The translations under genes and the position numbers were made by a program. This document shows, piece by piece, positions 1 through 8,875 of a stretch of 64,000 nucleotides of DNA (its first letter is position 1; the number at the start of each line of letters is the position of its first letter). The notes beneath the pieces are model-generated. The model worked only from the letters and a program-made list of their open reading frames with translations. It ran no database searches and was not told where the DNA came from. Source of the stretch: CAVZCC01 sp963773765 (GTDB taxonomy: Bacteria > Actinomycetota > Acidimicrobiia > Acidimicrobiales > Microtrichaceae); the NCBI GenBank assembly GCA_963773765.1, contig CAVZCC010000010.1, forward strand, positions 1 to 64,000, read 5' to 3'.

Positions 1-53
1 GCCATCGTGGTCGCGCCACGGGCGCGCCGCCACCGTCCGGGGCCACACGCGGC

Positions 54-81
54 GAGGCCCCGACCAACCGGCCGGGGCCTC
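54..81. terminator. Hairpin terminator after the acyl-CoA dehydrogenase gene
   Basis: A perfect 9-bp inverted repeat (GAGGCCCCG at 54-62, CGGGGCCTC at 73-81) with a 10-nt loop lies just past the stop codon of the leftward acyl-CoA dehydrogenase. There is no clear T-run, which is common for actinobacterial terminators. Confidence 0.55.
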
Positions 82-103
82 GTCCGGGATCGTGGCGGAG
101 CGC

Positions 104-1340
104 CTACTCGATGCGCAGGCCGGAGATGGCCCGGGAGATCACGAGCTGCTGGATCTGCTCGGTGCCCTCGAAGATGTCGAAGATCTTGGCGTCACGGTGC
201 CAGCGCTCGACCGGGTACTCACGGGTGTAGCCGTAGCCGCCCAGGATCTGGATGGCCCGCTCGGTCACCCACACGGCGGTGCGGCCGGCCTTGAGCTTGG
301 ACATGGAGCCCTCGGCGTTCTTGTAGCCCGCCGTTGCGGGACAGCCAGGCGGCCCGCCGCACGAGGAGGCGGGCGGCGTCGATCTCGGTGGCCATGTCGG
401 CCAGCATGAAGGCGATCGACTGGTTCATGATGATCGGCTTGCCGAACGCGTTGCGCTCCTGGGCGTACTGGAGGGCGTACTCGTAGGCGGCGCGGGCGAC
501 GCCGACGGCCTGGGCGGCCACGGCGGGGCGGGTGGCCTCGAAGGTGGCCATGGCCGGCTGCTTGCCGGAGTGGCACCTTCGGGTTCTTCAGCGCCTCGCG
601 GGCCCGGGCCAGCTTCTCGTCGAGCTTCTCCTTGCCGCCGAGCAGGCAGCTGCCCGGGACGCGCACGTCGTCGAGGACGACCTCGGAGGTGTGGGAGGCC
701 CGGATGCCGTGCTTCTTGTACTTCTGGCCCATCGAGAGGCCCGGGGTGTCCGGCGGGCACGATGAAGCGGCCTGGCCCCGGCCCTTGAGCTCGGGGTCGA
801 CCGCGGCGACCACCACGTGGACGTCGGCGATGCCGCCGTTGGTGATCCACGCCTTGGTGCCGTTGAGCACCCACTCGTCCGTTGGCCTCGTCGTAGACGG
901 CCCGGGTGCGCAGCGAGCTCACGTCGGAGCCGGCGTCGGGCTCGCTCACGCAGAAGGCGCCGAGCTCGATCTTCTCCGGGGTGCCGTAGCACTGGGGCAC
1001 CCACTCGATGACCTGCTCGGGCGTGCCGTTGCCGGCGATGCCCGCGGCGGCGAGCGCCGGAGCCGAAGATGGCCAGGCCGATGCCGGCGTCGCCCCAGAA
1101 CAGCTCCTCGATGGCGATCGGCATGGTGAGGCCGGTCGGGTCGCCGATCATGGCCTGGGCCATGAAGTCGATGCCGTACAGGCCGATCTTGGCGGCCTCC
1201 TGCACGATGGGCCACGGGAACTCCTCCCGCTCGTCCCACTCCTCGGCCGCAGGACGGACGACGTCCTCGGCGAAGTCGTGGACCCACTTCTGGATCTGGA
1301 GCTGGTCCTCGTTGAGCTCGAGGGAGAAGTCACCGGCCAT
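104..1340 (-). CDS. Acyl-CoA dehydrogenase, reading frame broken by about five single-base shifts
   Basis: FAD-dependent alpha,beta-oxidation of an acyl-CoA thioester, the first step of beta-oxidation. The start is the ATG at 1340, preceded by AGAGGACGG. Joining frames gives about 410 residues, normal for the family. The N-terminal helical part begins MAGDFSLELNEDQLQIQ. The central flavin/substrate segment reads FCVSEPDAGSDVSSLRT. The C-terminal part has GGYGYTREYPVERWHRDAK and IFEGTEQIQQL, where the Glu of FEGT is the usual catalytic base. Frame changes fall near 1060, 885, 760, 570 and 330, and similarity resumes at once after each, so insertion errors are likelier than decay. The stop is followed by a hairpin at 54-81. 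The exact acyl substrate cannot be told. Confidence 0.85.
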
Positions 1341-1407
1341 TGGATTCCGTCCTCTGGTTCAGCCGCTCGTGCGGGTGTCCGGGCCGCTGACGTGGTCCCG
1401 GCGGGTT

Positions 1408-1462
1408 GGTTACCAGTGGGTAGGTTACCCACGGGTAACCAACGTGGCAACCGCCGGTAACC
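1408..1462. promoter_or_regulatory. Operator-like GGTTACCC-AC-GGGTAACC palindrome with extra half-sites
   Basis: Positions 1423-1440 form a perfect 8-bp inverted repeat with a 2-nt spacer, about 80 bp upstream of the acyl-CoA dehydrogenase start. Additional GGTTACC or GGTAACC cores sit at 1408-1414 and 1454-1460. This is the look of a TetR-type or similar repressor site controlling the dehydrogenase. No regulator gene is adjacent. Confidence 0.5.
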
Positions 1463-1688
1463 GGTCATCCGCCACGTGGTGTGCCGGAGACCGGGAACCG
1501 GCGGCGCCCGCCCCACGCAGGCCATCGTGGCGGGCCGGACGGCCCACCGGAACGGGCAGAACTGCCCGTTCCGACGCCGTCGCGTGCGAGCCACGGGTGT
1601 GGGCCGCCGCCGGGTTCATGACCGTCCCCGACGTGATCCAGGCGCCCGACCAGCTCGGCCGACCCCACCACCGCCGTAGGCCCGCCGG
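1463..1688. other. Non-coding spacer between acyl-CoA dehydrogenase and cysS
   Basis: The whole gap 1341-1752 has no convincing gene: the open frames there are GC-driven and show no recognisable protein. It holds the operator-like palindrome and, at the cysS end, a triplicated 26-bp repeat. I see nothing definable in this part. Confidence 0.5.
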
Positions 1689-1766
1689 CTCCCACCGCCG
1701 TCAGGCCCGGCGGGCTCCCACCGCCGTCAGGCCCGGCGGGCTCCCACCGCCGTCAGGCCCGGCGGG
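1689..1766. repeat. Three tandem 26-bp repeats spanning the cysS stop codon
   Basis: Three exact copies (1689-1714, 1715-1740, 1741-1766) run head to tail. The copy at 1741-1766 contains the last codons and the TGA of cysS, so the 3' end of the gene, with its stop, has been duplicated twice downstream. Confidence 0.85.
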
Positions 1767-3117
1767 CGCGGCCACCGGCCGGGCCGTCCTCGACCAACCA
1801 ACCCAGCGACTCCAGCTCCGCCCGCAGCTGGTCGGCCATCGCGAAGTCCTTCTCCGCCCGCGCCGTGTCCCGGGCGGTGAGCATGGCCGCGACGTCGTCG
1901 GGCACCTGGTCCGCCGAGTGGTCCCTGGGGACGAGCCCCATCGCTCCCAGCACCGACCACCACGCCGACACCAACGGGGCGGCCCGGTCCCGGTCGCCGG
2001 CATCCAGCAGCGTGTTGACCTCCGTGACCAGGCCGAACACCAGGGCCATGGCCGCGGGCGTGTCCAGGTCGTCGTCCATGTGGGCCCGGAACGCCTCCAG
2101 CACGTCCGGGGCCGGCTCCACGTCGGGGAGGTCCGCCACCCGCCGGGCCAGCGCGTCCAGCCGGTCGAGCGCGGCCTCCGCACTGGTCACCGTGGGCGGC
2201 GTCACCTCCACCGGCGAGCGGTAGTGGGCCTGCAGCACCAGCAGCCGGTAGGCGCGGGGGTCGTGGTCCTCGATCAGGTCCAGCAGCGTCGTGAAGTTGT
2301 TCAGCGACTTGGACATCTTCTCGCCGCCCACCTCCACGAATCCGTTGTGCACCCAGCGCCGGGAGAACTCCCGGCCCAGGGCCACCGCCTGGGCCCGCTC
2401 GTTCTCGTGGTGGGGGAAGGCCAGGTCCATGCCGCCGCCGTGGATGTCGAAGCCGTCGCCCAACAGGTCCAGGCTCATGACCACGCACTCGGTGTGCCAC
2501 CCCGGCCGCCCGTCGCCCCACGGCGACGGCCACGACGGCTCACCCGGCTTGGCCAGCTTCCACAGCGCGAAGTCCGCGGGGTGGCGCTTCTCGTCCTCAC
2601 CGACGATGGCCCGCTCGCCGCCGCCGGCCTGCATGTCCGCCAGCGACTGGTGGGCCAGCAGGCCGTAGTCGTCCACGGACTCGACGGAGAGGTACACGCC
2701 GTCGGAGGTGACGTAGGCCGCACCGCGGTCCACCAGCTGCTGCACCAGGTCCACCATCTGGGTCACGTAGGCCGTGGCGTGCGGGTCGTGGTCGGGCCGC
2801 TTGACCCCGATGGCGTCCATCGCCCGGTACCAGACGTCCTCGCAGGCGGTGGTGATCTCCTGCCAGGGACGGTCCTCGCGCTCCGCCCTGCGGATGATGT
2901 TGTCGTCGATGTCGGTGATGTTCGAGACGTACAGGACGTCGTTTCCGGACCACTCCAGATACCGTCGAAGGACGTCGAAGACCAGGGAGAAGCGACCGTG
3001 ACCAAGGTGGGGCGGCCCGTAGACGGTGGGGCCACACACGTACATCGACACCTTCCCGGGTTCCCGGGGCTCCAGGGGAAGGACCTTCCCCGCGGCGGTG
3101 TCGTGCAGGCGGATCAT
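1753..3117 (-). CDS. cysS: Cysteinyl-tRNA synthetase
   Basis: Class I synthetase that charges tRNA-Cys in the cytoplasm. It is 454 residues, the usual CysRS size. The Rossmann fold carries the HIGH-type motif HLGH at residues 37-40. Zinc ligands are visible as Cys28 (MYVCGPT), the Cys of WHTECVVM, and the His/Glu of FPHHENE. The KMSKS loop appears as GGEKMSKSLNNF. A C-terminal DALR-like helical domain follows. The related ligase MshC of mycothiol synthesis was considered, but the length and full C-terminal domain favour CysRS. The ATG at 3117 begins MIRLHDTAAGK and is divergent from the next gene 56 bp away. Confidence 0.93.
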   Translation of the reverse strand: MIRLHDTAAGKVLPLEPREPGKVSMYVCGPTVYGPPHLGHGRFSLVFDVLRRYLEWSGNDVLYVSNITDIDDNIIRRAEREDRPWQEITTACEDVWYRAMDAIGVKRPDHDPHATAYVTQMVDLVQQLVDRGAAYVTSDGVYLSVESVDDYGLLAHQSLADMQAGGGERAIVGEDEKRHPADFALWKLAKPGEPSWPSPWGDGRPGWHTECVVMSLDLLGDGFDIHGGGMDLAFPHHENERAQAVALGREFSRRWVHNGFVEVGGEKMSKSLNNFTTLLDLIEDHDPRAYRLLVLQAHYRSPVEVTPPTVTSAEAALDRLDALARRVADLPDVEPAPDVLEAFRAHMDDDLDTPAAMALVFGLVTEVNTLLDAGDRDRAAPLVSAWWSVLGAMGLVPRDHSADQVPDDVAAMLTARDTARAEKDFAMADQLRAELESLGWLVEDGPAGGRARRA

Positions 3118-3173
3118 GGCCGTTCACCCTACCGGCGCCCACTTCCGGTCCCGGCACGCGTTCGGGCCCGCCC

Positions 3174-4412
3174 GTGACCGCCGATCCGGCCCGACGGGCG
3201 ATGGACGCCCGGGCCAGCCTCCGGGGCGCCGACCCCGTCCGGGTCATCGTGGCCGTGGCCGGACCACCACTGCTGGCCGAGGCCGTGGTGACGCTCGGGG
3301 ACCTGGCCGGCGCCCCCGCCCTGATCCTGCGCCTGGCCGGCATCACCTTCGCCGCCGCGGCGGTGATGTCCCTCGTGGTGCGGCCCCTCCTGGCCGCGGT
3401 GGCCCAGGCCCGACTGGCCGCCGGCGACCTGGAGGAGCTGCTGCTCGACGAACGGGCGGCCCGGGACTTCCGGGACCGGTTCGACCGGGCCATCACCATG
3501 TCGGAGGCGGAACCGGCCGCGCTGCGCACCGGGGTGCGGGCCGTGACCGAGTTGCTGCCGGAGTACGACGTCGTGTTGCTGCTCACCACCCCCGACGAGC
3601 CCCGGGTGGGCTGGGCCGCACGCGTGGCGGACGGCACGCTGCAGCCGGCCGAGCCGGTGCCGGGCCTGCCCGGGTGCGCCGCGCTCACGTCCGGGGCCAC
3701 CGTGGTGACGGCGACCTCACGGGCCCTGGACGCCTGTCCCCACCTGGACGATCCGGTGGTGGAGGTGTCCGCCGCCTGCCTGCCCCTGCGAATGGGCGAC
3801 CGGGTGCTCGGGGTGGTCTGCGTGACCGGCCCGGCGGGGGAGGTGCCCGACCCCGACCGACTGGCCACCGCCGAGTGGGTCGTGGACCGAACCGGCGCCC
3901 GGGTGGCCGAGCAACGCCGCCTCAAGGGCCCCTCCACCGCCGGCCCGGAGGACCCCGTCACCGGGCTGCCCACCGAGGTGGCCCTGCGCCACCACCTGCG
4001 GGACCTGGTCCGGGCCCTGACGCCGTTCTGCGTCGCGGTCGTCCAGCTGGACGGCCCGGACCGGTACGCCCGGGACCACGGCGAGGAGGAGTACGACGAC
4101 GCCCTGCGACTGGTGGCCGAGACCCTGGTGACCACGCTCCGCCCCGACGACATCGTGTGCCGGCTCGACGGTGCCCGGTTCGCGACGGTGCTGCAGCAGT
4201 GCTCGGCCGACCAGGCCACCGCCGCCCTCGAGCGGGCCCGGGAGAACCTGGTCCTCGCCCTGGCCGAGGAGGGTGCGCCGCACTTCACCTGCTCCACCGG
4301 GATCGTGGAGTCGGGCCGGGCCACGTCGCTCGACGAGATCGTGACGTTGGCCGACGCCGCCAGCGAGGCCGCCCACCTCCAGGGCGGCAACCGGGTCACC
4401 CTGTCCGACTGA
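3174..4412 (+). CDS. Membrane protein with GAF-like and degenerate GGDEF domains
   Basis: 412 residues from a GTG start (the ATG at 3201 is an alternative). Two hydrophobic stretches at about residues 20-75 should anchor it. The middle (about 110-245) looks like a GAF sensor. The C-terminal 160 residues follow the GGDEF fold, with a PVTGLPTEVALRHHL start and CRLDGARFATVL where the active GG[D/E]EF loop should be. The signature is thus replaced by LDGAR, so cyclic-di-GMP synthesis is unlikely. It may bind nucleotide or act by protein contact. The catalytically complete GGDEF-EAL protein at 10138-12594 is a plausible partner in the same signalling sphere. Confidence 0.7.
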   Translation: MTADPARRAMDARASLRGADPVRVIVAVAGPPLLAEAVVTLGDLAGAPALILRLAGITFAAAAVMSLVVRPLLAAVAQARLAAGDLEELLLDERAARDFRDRFDRAITMSEAEPAALRTGVRAVTELLPEYDVVLLLTTPDEPRVGWAARVADGTLQPAEPVPGLPGCAALTSGATVVTATSRALDACPHLDDPVVEVSAACLPLRMGDRVLGVVCVTGPAGEVPDPDRLATAEWVVDRTGARVAEQRRLKGPSTAGPEDPVTGLPTEVALRHHLRDLVRALTPFCVAVVQLDGPDRYARDHGEEEYDDALRLVAETLVTTLRPDDIVCRLDGARFATVLQQCSADQATAALERARENLVLALAEEGAPHFTCSTGIVESGRATSLDEIVTLADAASEAAHLQGGNRVTLSD

Positions 4413-4438
4413 CCCCGGCCCCGACCGGCGACGAGGGG

Positions 4439-5260
4439 TCAGCCGAGGAGGTCGACCGGCTCCCGCCCGTCGACGATCCGCTGGACCCGGTCCAGGGCAC
4501 CCAGGCCCACCTCGGGCTGCGGCAGCACCCAGAACCGTCCCGACCGCAGCGCCTCGACCACCGCGTCGGCCACGGTGGAGGGGTCCTGTCCGGCCTGGTT
4601 GCCGGCCCGCACCGTGTCCGCCACGTCCTGGGCCACCGTCGACAGGCGCTCCACGCCGATGCCCGCCGCCGCCAGCGAGTTGGCCGCCATCGGGGTGTGG
4701 ACGTTGCCGGGGCAGATCACCGACGCCCGCAGGCCGGGGGCGGCCCGCGCCATCTCGTGGCGGAGCGACTCCATCAACCCCACCACGGCGTGCTTGGACG
4801 ACACGTACGGCGCCAGTGCGGGCGTCGCCACCAGTCCGGCCCCGGACGCGGTGGCCATGATGTGACCCGTTCCCCGCTCGGCCATGACCGGCATGGCGGC
4901 CCGCACCCCGTGCAGCACGCCCCAGAAGTTCACCCGCATCTGCAGCTCCCACTGCTCCAACGGAACCTCCCAGGACAGCCCGGGCAGGTAGACACCGGCG
5001 TTCTGGACCGACACGGTGAGGCCGCCCAGGTCCTGCGCCGCCGTGACCAGGGCGGCATGGTGGGTGGGCTCCCCCACGTCACCGGCCGCCGTCACGACGT
5101 TGACCGACCGGCCGACCGACTCCGCCGCGATGTCCAGGTTGGTCCGGCTCCGGTCCGCCAGCACCAGCGACATGCCCTCGGACGCGAGCCGTCGGGCGAT
5201 CTCGGACCCGATGCCACCGCCGGCACCGGTCACGATGGCGACGCCACCTTCGAGTTCCAT
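4439..5260 (-). CDS. Short-chain dehydrogenase/reductase
   Basis: 273 residues from the ATG at 5260 (MELEGG); a longer frame upstream lacks family similarity. It is a classical NAD(P)-dependent SDR. The cofactor motif is TGAGGGIG at about residues 11-18, the NAG motif appears as QNAGVY, and the catalytic Tyr-Lys is in YVSSKHAVVG, preceded by the Ser of ATASGAG. The PGNVHTPM segment after the active site is typical. The substrate is not evident. It faces the GGDEF-like gene tail to tail and starts 82 bp from valS, transcribed oppositely. Confidence 0.87.
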   Translation of the reverse strand: MELEGGVAIVTGAGGGIGSEIARRLASEGMSLVLADRSRTNLDIAAESVGRSVNVVTAAGDVGEPTHHAALVTAAQDLGGLTVSVQNAGVYLPGLSWEVPLEQWELQMRVNFWGVLHGVRAAMPVMAERGTGHIMATASGAGLVATPALAPYVSSKHAVVGLMESLRHEMARAAPGLRASVICPGNVHTPMAANSLAAAGIGVERLSTVAQDVADTVRAGNQAGQDPSTVADAVVEALRSGRFWVLPQPEVGLGALDRVQRIVDGREPVDLLG

Positions 5261-5342
5261 GTCCACCCCCGGGTCCGTGGACGAGCGACTGCGGTTTCCA
5301 CTTCGGACCGTAGTGCGTCGCGCCGGTAGGTTGGAATGCCGT

Positions 5343-7940
5343 ATGGCAACCTCCCCCCCCACCCCCAAGGCCACCCGGTCCGTGCCCGAGAAGCCCTCCG
5401 TCGACGGGCTGGAGGAGCGGTGGTCAGCGGTGTGGGAGCAGGAGCGGACCTACCGGTTCGAGCGCCCGGCCGGCCGCGGCGACGTGTTCTCCATCGACAC
5501 CCCACCTCCCACCGCCTCCGGCTCGCTGCACATCGGCCACGTGTTCTCCTACACCCACACCGACACGATCGCCCGGTTCCACCGCATGCGGGGCCGCGAG
5601 GTCTTCTACCCCATGGGCTGGGACGACAACGGCCTGCCCACCGAACGCCGGGTCGAGAACTACTACGGCGTGGTCTGCGACACGTCGATCCACCACGCGG
5701 AGGGGCGGCCCGAGCTCCCCGAGGCGCCCCCCAAGGACCGGGGCGACTTCGTGCGGGTCAGCCGGCCCGACTTCATCGACCTGTGCGAGGAGCTGCTGGT
5801 CACCGACGAGCAGGCGTTCGAGGACGTGTTCCGCCGCCTCGGCCTGTCGGTGGACTGGGGGCTCGGCTACACGACCATCAGCGACAGCACCCGACGGGTG
5901 TCCCAGCGGGCCTTCCTGCGCGACCTGGCCCGCGGCCAGGCCTACTCCCAGGAGGCGCCCTCGCTGTGGGACGTCACCTTCCAGACCGCGGTGGCCCAGG
6001 CCGAGCTGGAGGACCGCGAGCGGCCGGGCGCCTACCACCAGCTGGCCTTCCACCGCAGCGACGGCGGTCCCGACGTCCTGATCGACACCACCCGCCCCGA
6101 ACTGGTGATCAGTTGCGTCGCCCTGGTGGCCCACCCCGACGACGAGCGCTACCAGCCGCTGTTCGGCTCCGCCGTCACCACGCCGGTGTTCGGTGTGGAG
6201 GTGCCGGTGCACGCCCATCCCCTGGCGGAACCGGACAAGGGCACCGGCATCGCCATGATCTGCACCTTCGGCGACCTCACCGACGTGATCTGGTGGCGGG
6301 AGCTGAACCTGCCGGCCCGGGCCGTGCTGGGCCGCGACGGCCGGTTCCAGGCCGATCCGCCGGACTGGCTCGGCACCGACCGGGCCCGCGACCGCTACGG
6401 GAGGATCGCCCGCAAGGCCCCCAACGGGGCCCGGGCGCAGATGGTGGAGATGCTCACCGACGGCGGCGAGCTGGTCGGCGACATCCGGCCCATCACCCAC
6501 GCCGTGAAGTTCTTCGAGAAGGGCGACAAGCCCCTGGAGATCGTGACCTCCCGCCAGTGGTACATCCGCAACGGCGGACGGTCCGACGAGATCAAGGACG
6601 ACCTGATCGCCCGGGGTGCCGAGCTGGCCTGGCACCCCGACTACATGCGCCACCGGTACGACAACTGGGTCGGCGGCCTGAACGGCGACTGGCTGGTCAG
6701 CCGACAGCGCTACTTCGGCGTGCCGTTCCCGGTCTGGTACCCGGTCGACGCGGACGGCGAGCCCGACCACGACCACCCGATCCTGGCCGCGGAGGACACC
6801 CTCCCCGTGGATCCCCAGGCCGAGTGCCCGCCCGGCTTCACCGAGGACCAGCGGGGCGCCCCCGGTGGCTTCGTCGGCGACCCCGACGTCATGGACACCT
6901 GGGCCACCTCCTCGCTCACGCCCCAGATCGCCTGCCGCTGGGCCGAGGACGACGAGTTGTTCGGCCTCACCTTCCCCATGGACCTCCGGCCCCAGGGCCA
7001 CGACATCATCCGCACCTGGCTGTTCTCCACCGTGCTGCGCAGCCACGACGAGTTCGGCACCGTCCCATGGTCCGACGTCGCCCTGTCCGGCTGGGTGCTC
7101 GACCCCGACCGCAAGAAGATGTCCAAGTCCAAGGGCAACGTGGTCACCCCCATCGCCCTGCTGGAGCAGTACGGCTCCGACGGCGTGCGCTACTGGTCGG
7201 CCTCGGCCCGGCCCGGCACGGACACCGCGGTGGACGAGGCCCAGATGAAGGTGGGGCGCCGCCTGGCCATCAAGCTGCTCAACGCCTCCAAGTTCGCGCT
7301 GTCCTTCGGCGTGGTGCCGGCCGGCACGCCGGTCACCCAGCCGCTGGACCGGGCCATGCTGGCCGGGCTGGCCGCCCTGGTGGAGGAGGCCACCGTCGCC
7401 TTCGAGGGCTTCGACTACGCCCGGGCCCTGGAGCGCACCGAGTCCTTCTTCTGGGGCTTCTGCGACGACTACCTCGAGCTGGTCAAGGGCCGGGCCTACG
7501 GGCCGGCCGACGCGCCGCCGGACGCCCGGGCGCTGTCGGCCCGGGCCGCACTCGACGTCGCACTGTCCACGCTGCACCGCCTGCTGGCCCCGTTCCTTCC
7601 CTTCACCTGCGAGGAGGTGTGGTCCTGGTGGATGGAGGGATCCGTGCACCGGTCGCCGTGGCCGGACGGGGACGCACTGCGGGCACTGGCCGCGGACGGC
7701 GACGAGCGCGCCCTGGCCGTGGCCGGTGCCGTGCTGGGTGAGCTGCGGGGGGCCAAGTCGGCGGCGAAGGTGTCCATGCGGACCCCGATCGAGGTGGCCG
7801 AGGTGACCGACACCGCGGAGCGGATCGCCCTGCTGCGCACGGTGGCCGACGACGTGGCCGAGGCCGGCAAGGTGGCCGAGCTCCGCCTGGCCGACGGCGA
7901 CGAGCTGTCGGTCCGCGCCACCGTCGCCCCGCCCGACTGA
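5343..7940 (+). CDS. valS: Valyl-tRNA synthetase
   Basis: 865 residues. Class I synthetase for tRNA-Val, with HIGH at residues 63-66 and KMSKS at 592-596. The connective editing domain lies between them (IDTTRPELVISCVALVAHP, then GTGIAMICTFGD), which hydrolyses Thr-tRNA-Val. The tRNA-binding anticodon domain follows (FALSFG onward). The protein ends about 85 residues shorter than the Escherichia coli enzyme and has no obvious C-terminal coiled-coil arm. The start is the ATG at 5343; the ATG at 5336 is in another frame. Confidence 0.93.
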   Translation: MATSPPTPKATRSVPEKPSVDGLEERWSAVWEQERTYRFERPAGRGDVFSIDTPPPTASGSLHIGHVFSYTHTDTIARFHRMRGREVFYPMGWDDNGLPTERRVENYYGVVCDTSIHHAEGRPELPEAPPKDRGDFVRVSRPDFIDLCEELLVTDEQAFEDVFRRLGLSVDWGLGYTTISDSTRRVSQRAFLRDLARGQAYSQEAPSLWDVTFQTAVAQAELEDRERPGAYHQLAFHRSDGGPDVLIDTTRPELVISCVALVAHPDDERYQPLFGSAVTTPVFGVEVPVHAHPLAEPDKGTGIAMICTFGDLTDVIWWRELNLPARAVLGRDGRFQADPPDWLGTDRARDRYGRIARKAPNGARAQMVEMLTDGGELVGDIRPITHAVKFFEKGDKPLEIVTSRQWYIRNGGRSDEIKDDLIARGAELAWHPDYMRHRYDNWVGGLNGDWLVSRQRYFGVPFPVWYPVDADGEPDHDHPILAAEDTLPVDPQAECPPGFTEDQRGAPGGFVGDPDVMDTWATSSLTPQIACRWAEDDELFGLTFPMDLRPQGHDIIRTWLFSTVLRSHDEFGTVPWSDVALSGWVLDPDRKKMSKSKGNVVTPIALLEQYGSDGVRYWSASARPGTDTAVDEAQMKVGRRLAIKLLNASKFALSFGVVPAGTPVTQPLDRAMLAGLAALVEEATVAFEGFDYARALERTESFFWGFCDDYLELVKGRAYGPADAPPDARALSARAALDVALSTLHRLLAPFLPFTCEEVWSWWMEGSVHRSPWPDGDALRALAADGDERALAVAGAVLGELRGAKSAAKVSMRTPIEVAEVTDTAERIALLRTVADDVAEAGKVAELRLADGDELSVRATVAPPD

Positions 7941-7966
7941 CCCGGGACCTGCTCAGGCGACCGCTG

Positions 7967-8573
7967 CTAGTCCACCAGGGAGTCGCCGACCCGGCCCTGC
8001 TTGAGGTCCACCATGTGGACCAGCTGGCGGTAGAAGCGGGCGGGGTCCTCCACGTCGGCCATGGCCCGGAACGCCGACCGCTCGTTGGCCGACTCGATCC
8101 GGATGGTGGCGGTGCCGACCCACCACTGCAGCAGCGACTCGCTGCGGCCGATGTCGGTCACCTTGCCCCATGGGATGAACTCGGCATGGCGGTTGACCAC
8201 GCCGGTGACCCGCAGCACCCGGAGGTCGGTGATGACGTACCGCGTGAACCATGCCTTGGAGCCCTCGACGGCCAGGTACGCGCCGGCTCCCAGGACCAGC
8301 AGGGCGCCCAGCGCCACGGACCAGGCCTGGGCCATGGAGAGCAGGACGACCAGCACCACGCCCACGACCACCAGGATGACCGCCTGGTCCAGCAGCCAGG
8401 CCCGGGGTGAGCGCGTGCTCCTCCAGCAGCACGCGTTCGCCCGCCACCAGGTAGTCCCTGACGATGTCGTCGGGGTGCCAGCTGCGCGACGGGCGCGGCC
8501 GACGGGCCGACGACGGGCGCCGGCCCGGACGTTGCGTGGACCGGGGGCGGCCCGGCCGGCCGCCCGGGTTCAT
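7967..8573 (-). CDS. PH-domain (bPH2-type) membrane protein, one frameshift
   Basis: It begins at the ATG at 8573 with an Arg/Pro-rich tail, then SWHPDDIVRDYLVAGERVLLEEH. After a frame change at about 8405-8415 it continues with two hydrophobic segments (VVVGVVLVVLLSM and VALGALLVLGAGAYLAV). A bacterial PH domain with TRYVITDLRVLRVTGVVNR and IPWGKVTDIG follows. Repaired length is about 200 residues. Such proteins are membrane-associated and of unclear function. The start overlaps the stop of the small upstream gene by 4 bp (ATGA), so the two are translationally coupled. Confidence 0.75.
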
Positions 8574-8749
8574 GACTGGCCGAAGCTCCCCAGGAACTCC
8601 GCGACCTTGGCCAGGACCTCCTGGAGGAAGGTGCCGACGTTGCCCATCACGTGGGTGATGTCGGCTGCGGCCGTGGCGGGACTGCGCCAGATGGCCAGGA
8701 CCAGGAATCCGACGGCCAGCATGGCTGCCGGTTGCGCCATCTTCTTCAT
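8570..8749 (-). CDS. Small secreted or membrane protein, 59 residues, unknown
   Basis: The ATG at 8749 has a strong GGAGGAGC site just upstream, which decides the start (MKKMAQPAAMLAVGFLVLA). One N-terminal hydrophobic segment at about residues 6-20 is followed by an amphipathic C-terminal helix (GNVGTFLQEVLAKVAEFLGSF). It overlaps the PH-domain gene by 4 bp and precedes it in the same operon. No known family is recognised. Confidence 0.65.
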   Translation of the reverse strand: MKKMAQPAAMLAVGFLVLAIWRSPATAAADITHVMGNVGTFLQEVLAKVAEFLGSFGQS

Positions 8750-8875
8750 GTGCTCCTCCGAACCTGTACAACGGCACTGGGTGGTGATGGATGGGCTGGT
8801 GCAGCCCACGGGTCAGCCACCCGGCCGCGACAAGCGACAGAGCACTCCGTCCGGCCCCGACCGTAACCCCCGGGC

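Noticed and set aside
1148..1695. Several open frames in the gap before cysS
   Set aside because: Arg/Pro/Gly-rich shadows with no family pattern and no ribosome binding site.
1753..3117. MshC (mycothiol ligase) instead of cysS
   Set aside because: Length of 454 residues and a complete C-terminal domain fit CysRS; MshC is about 410.
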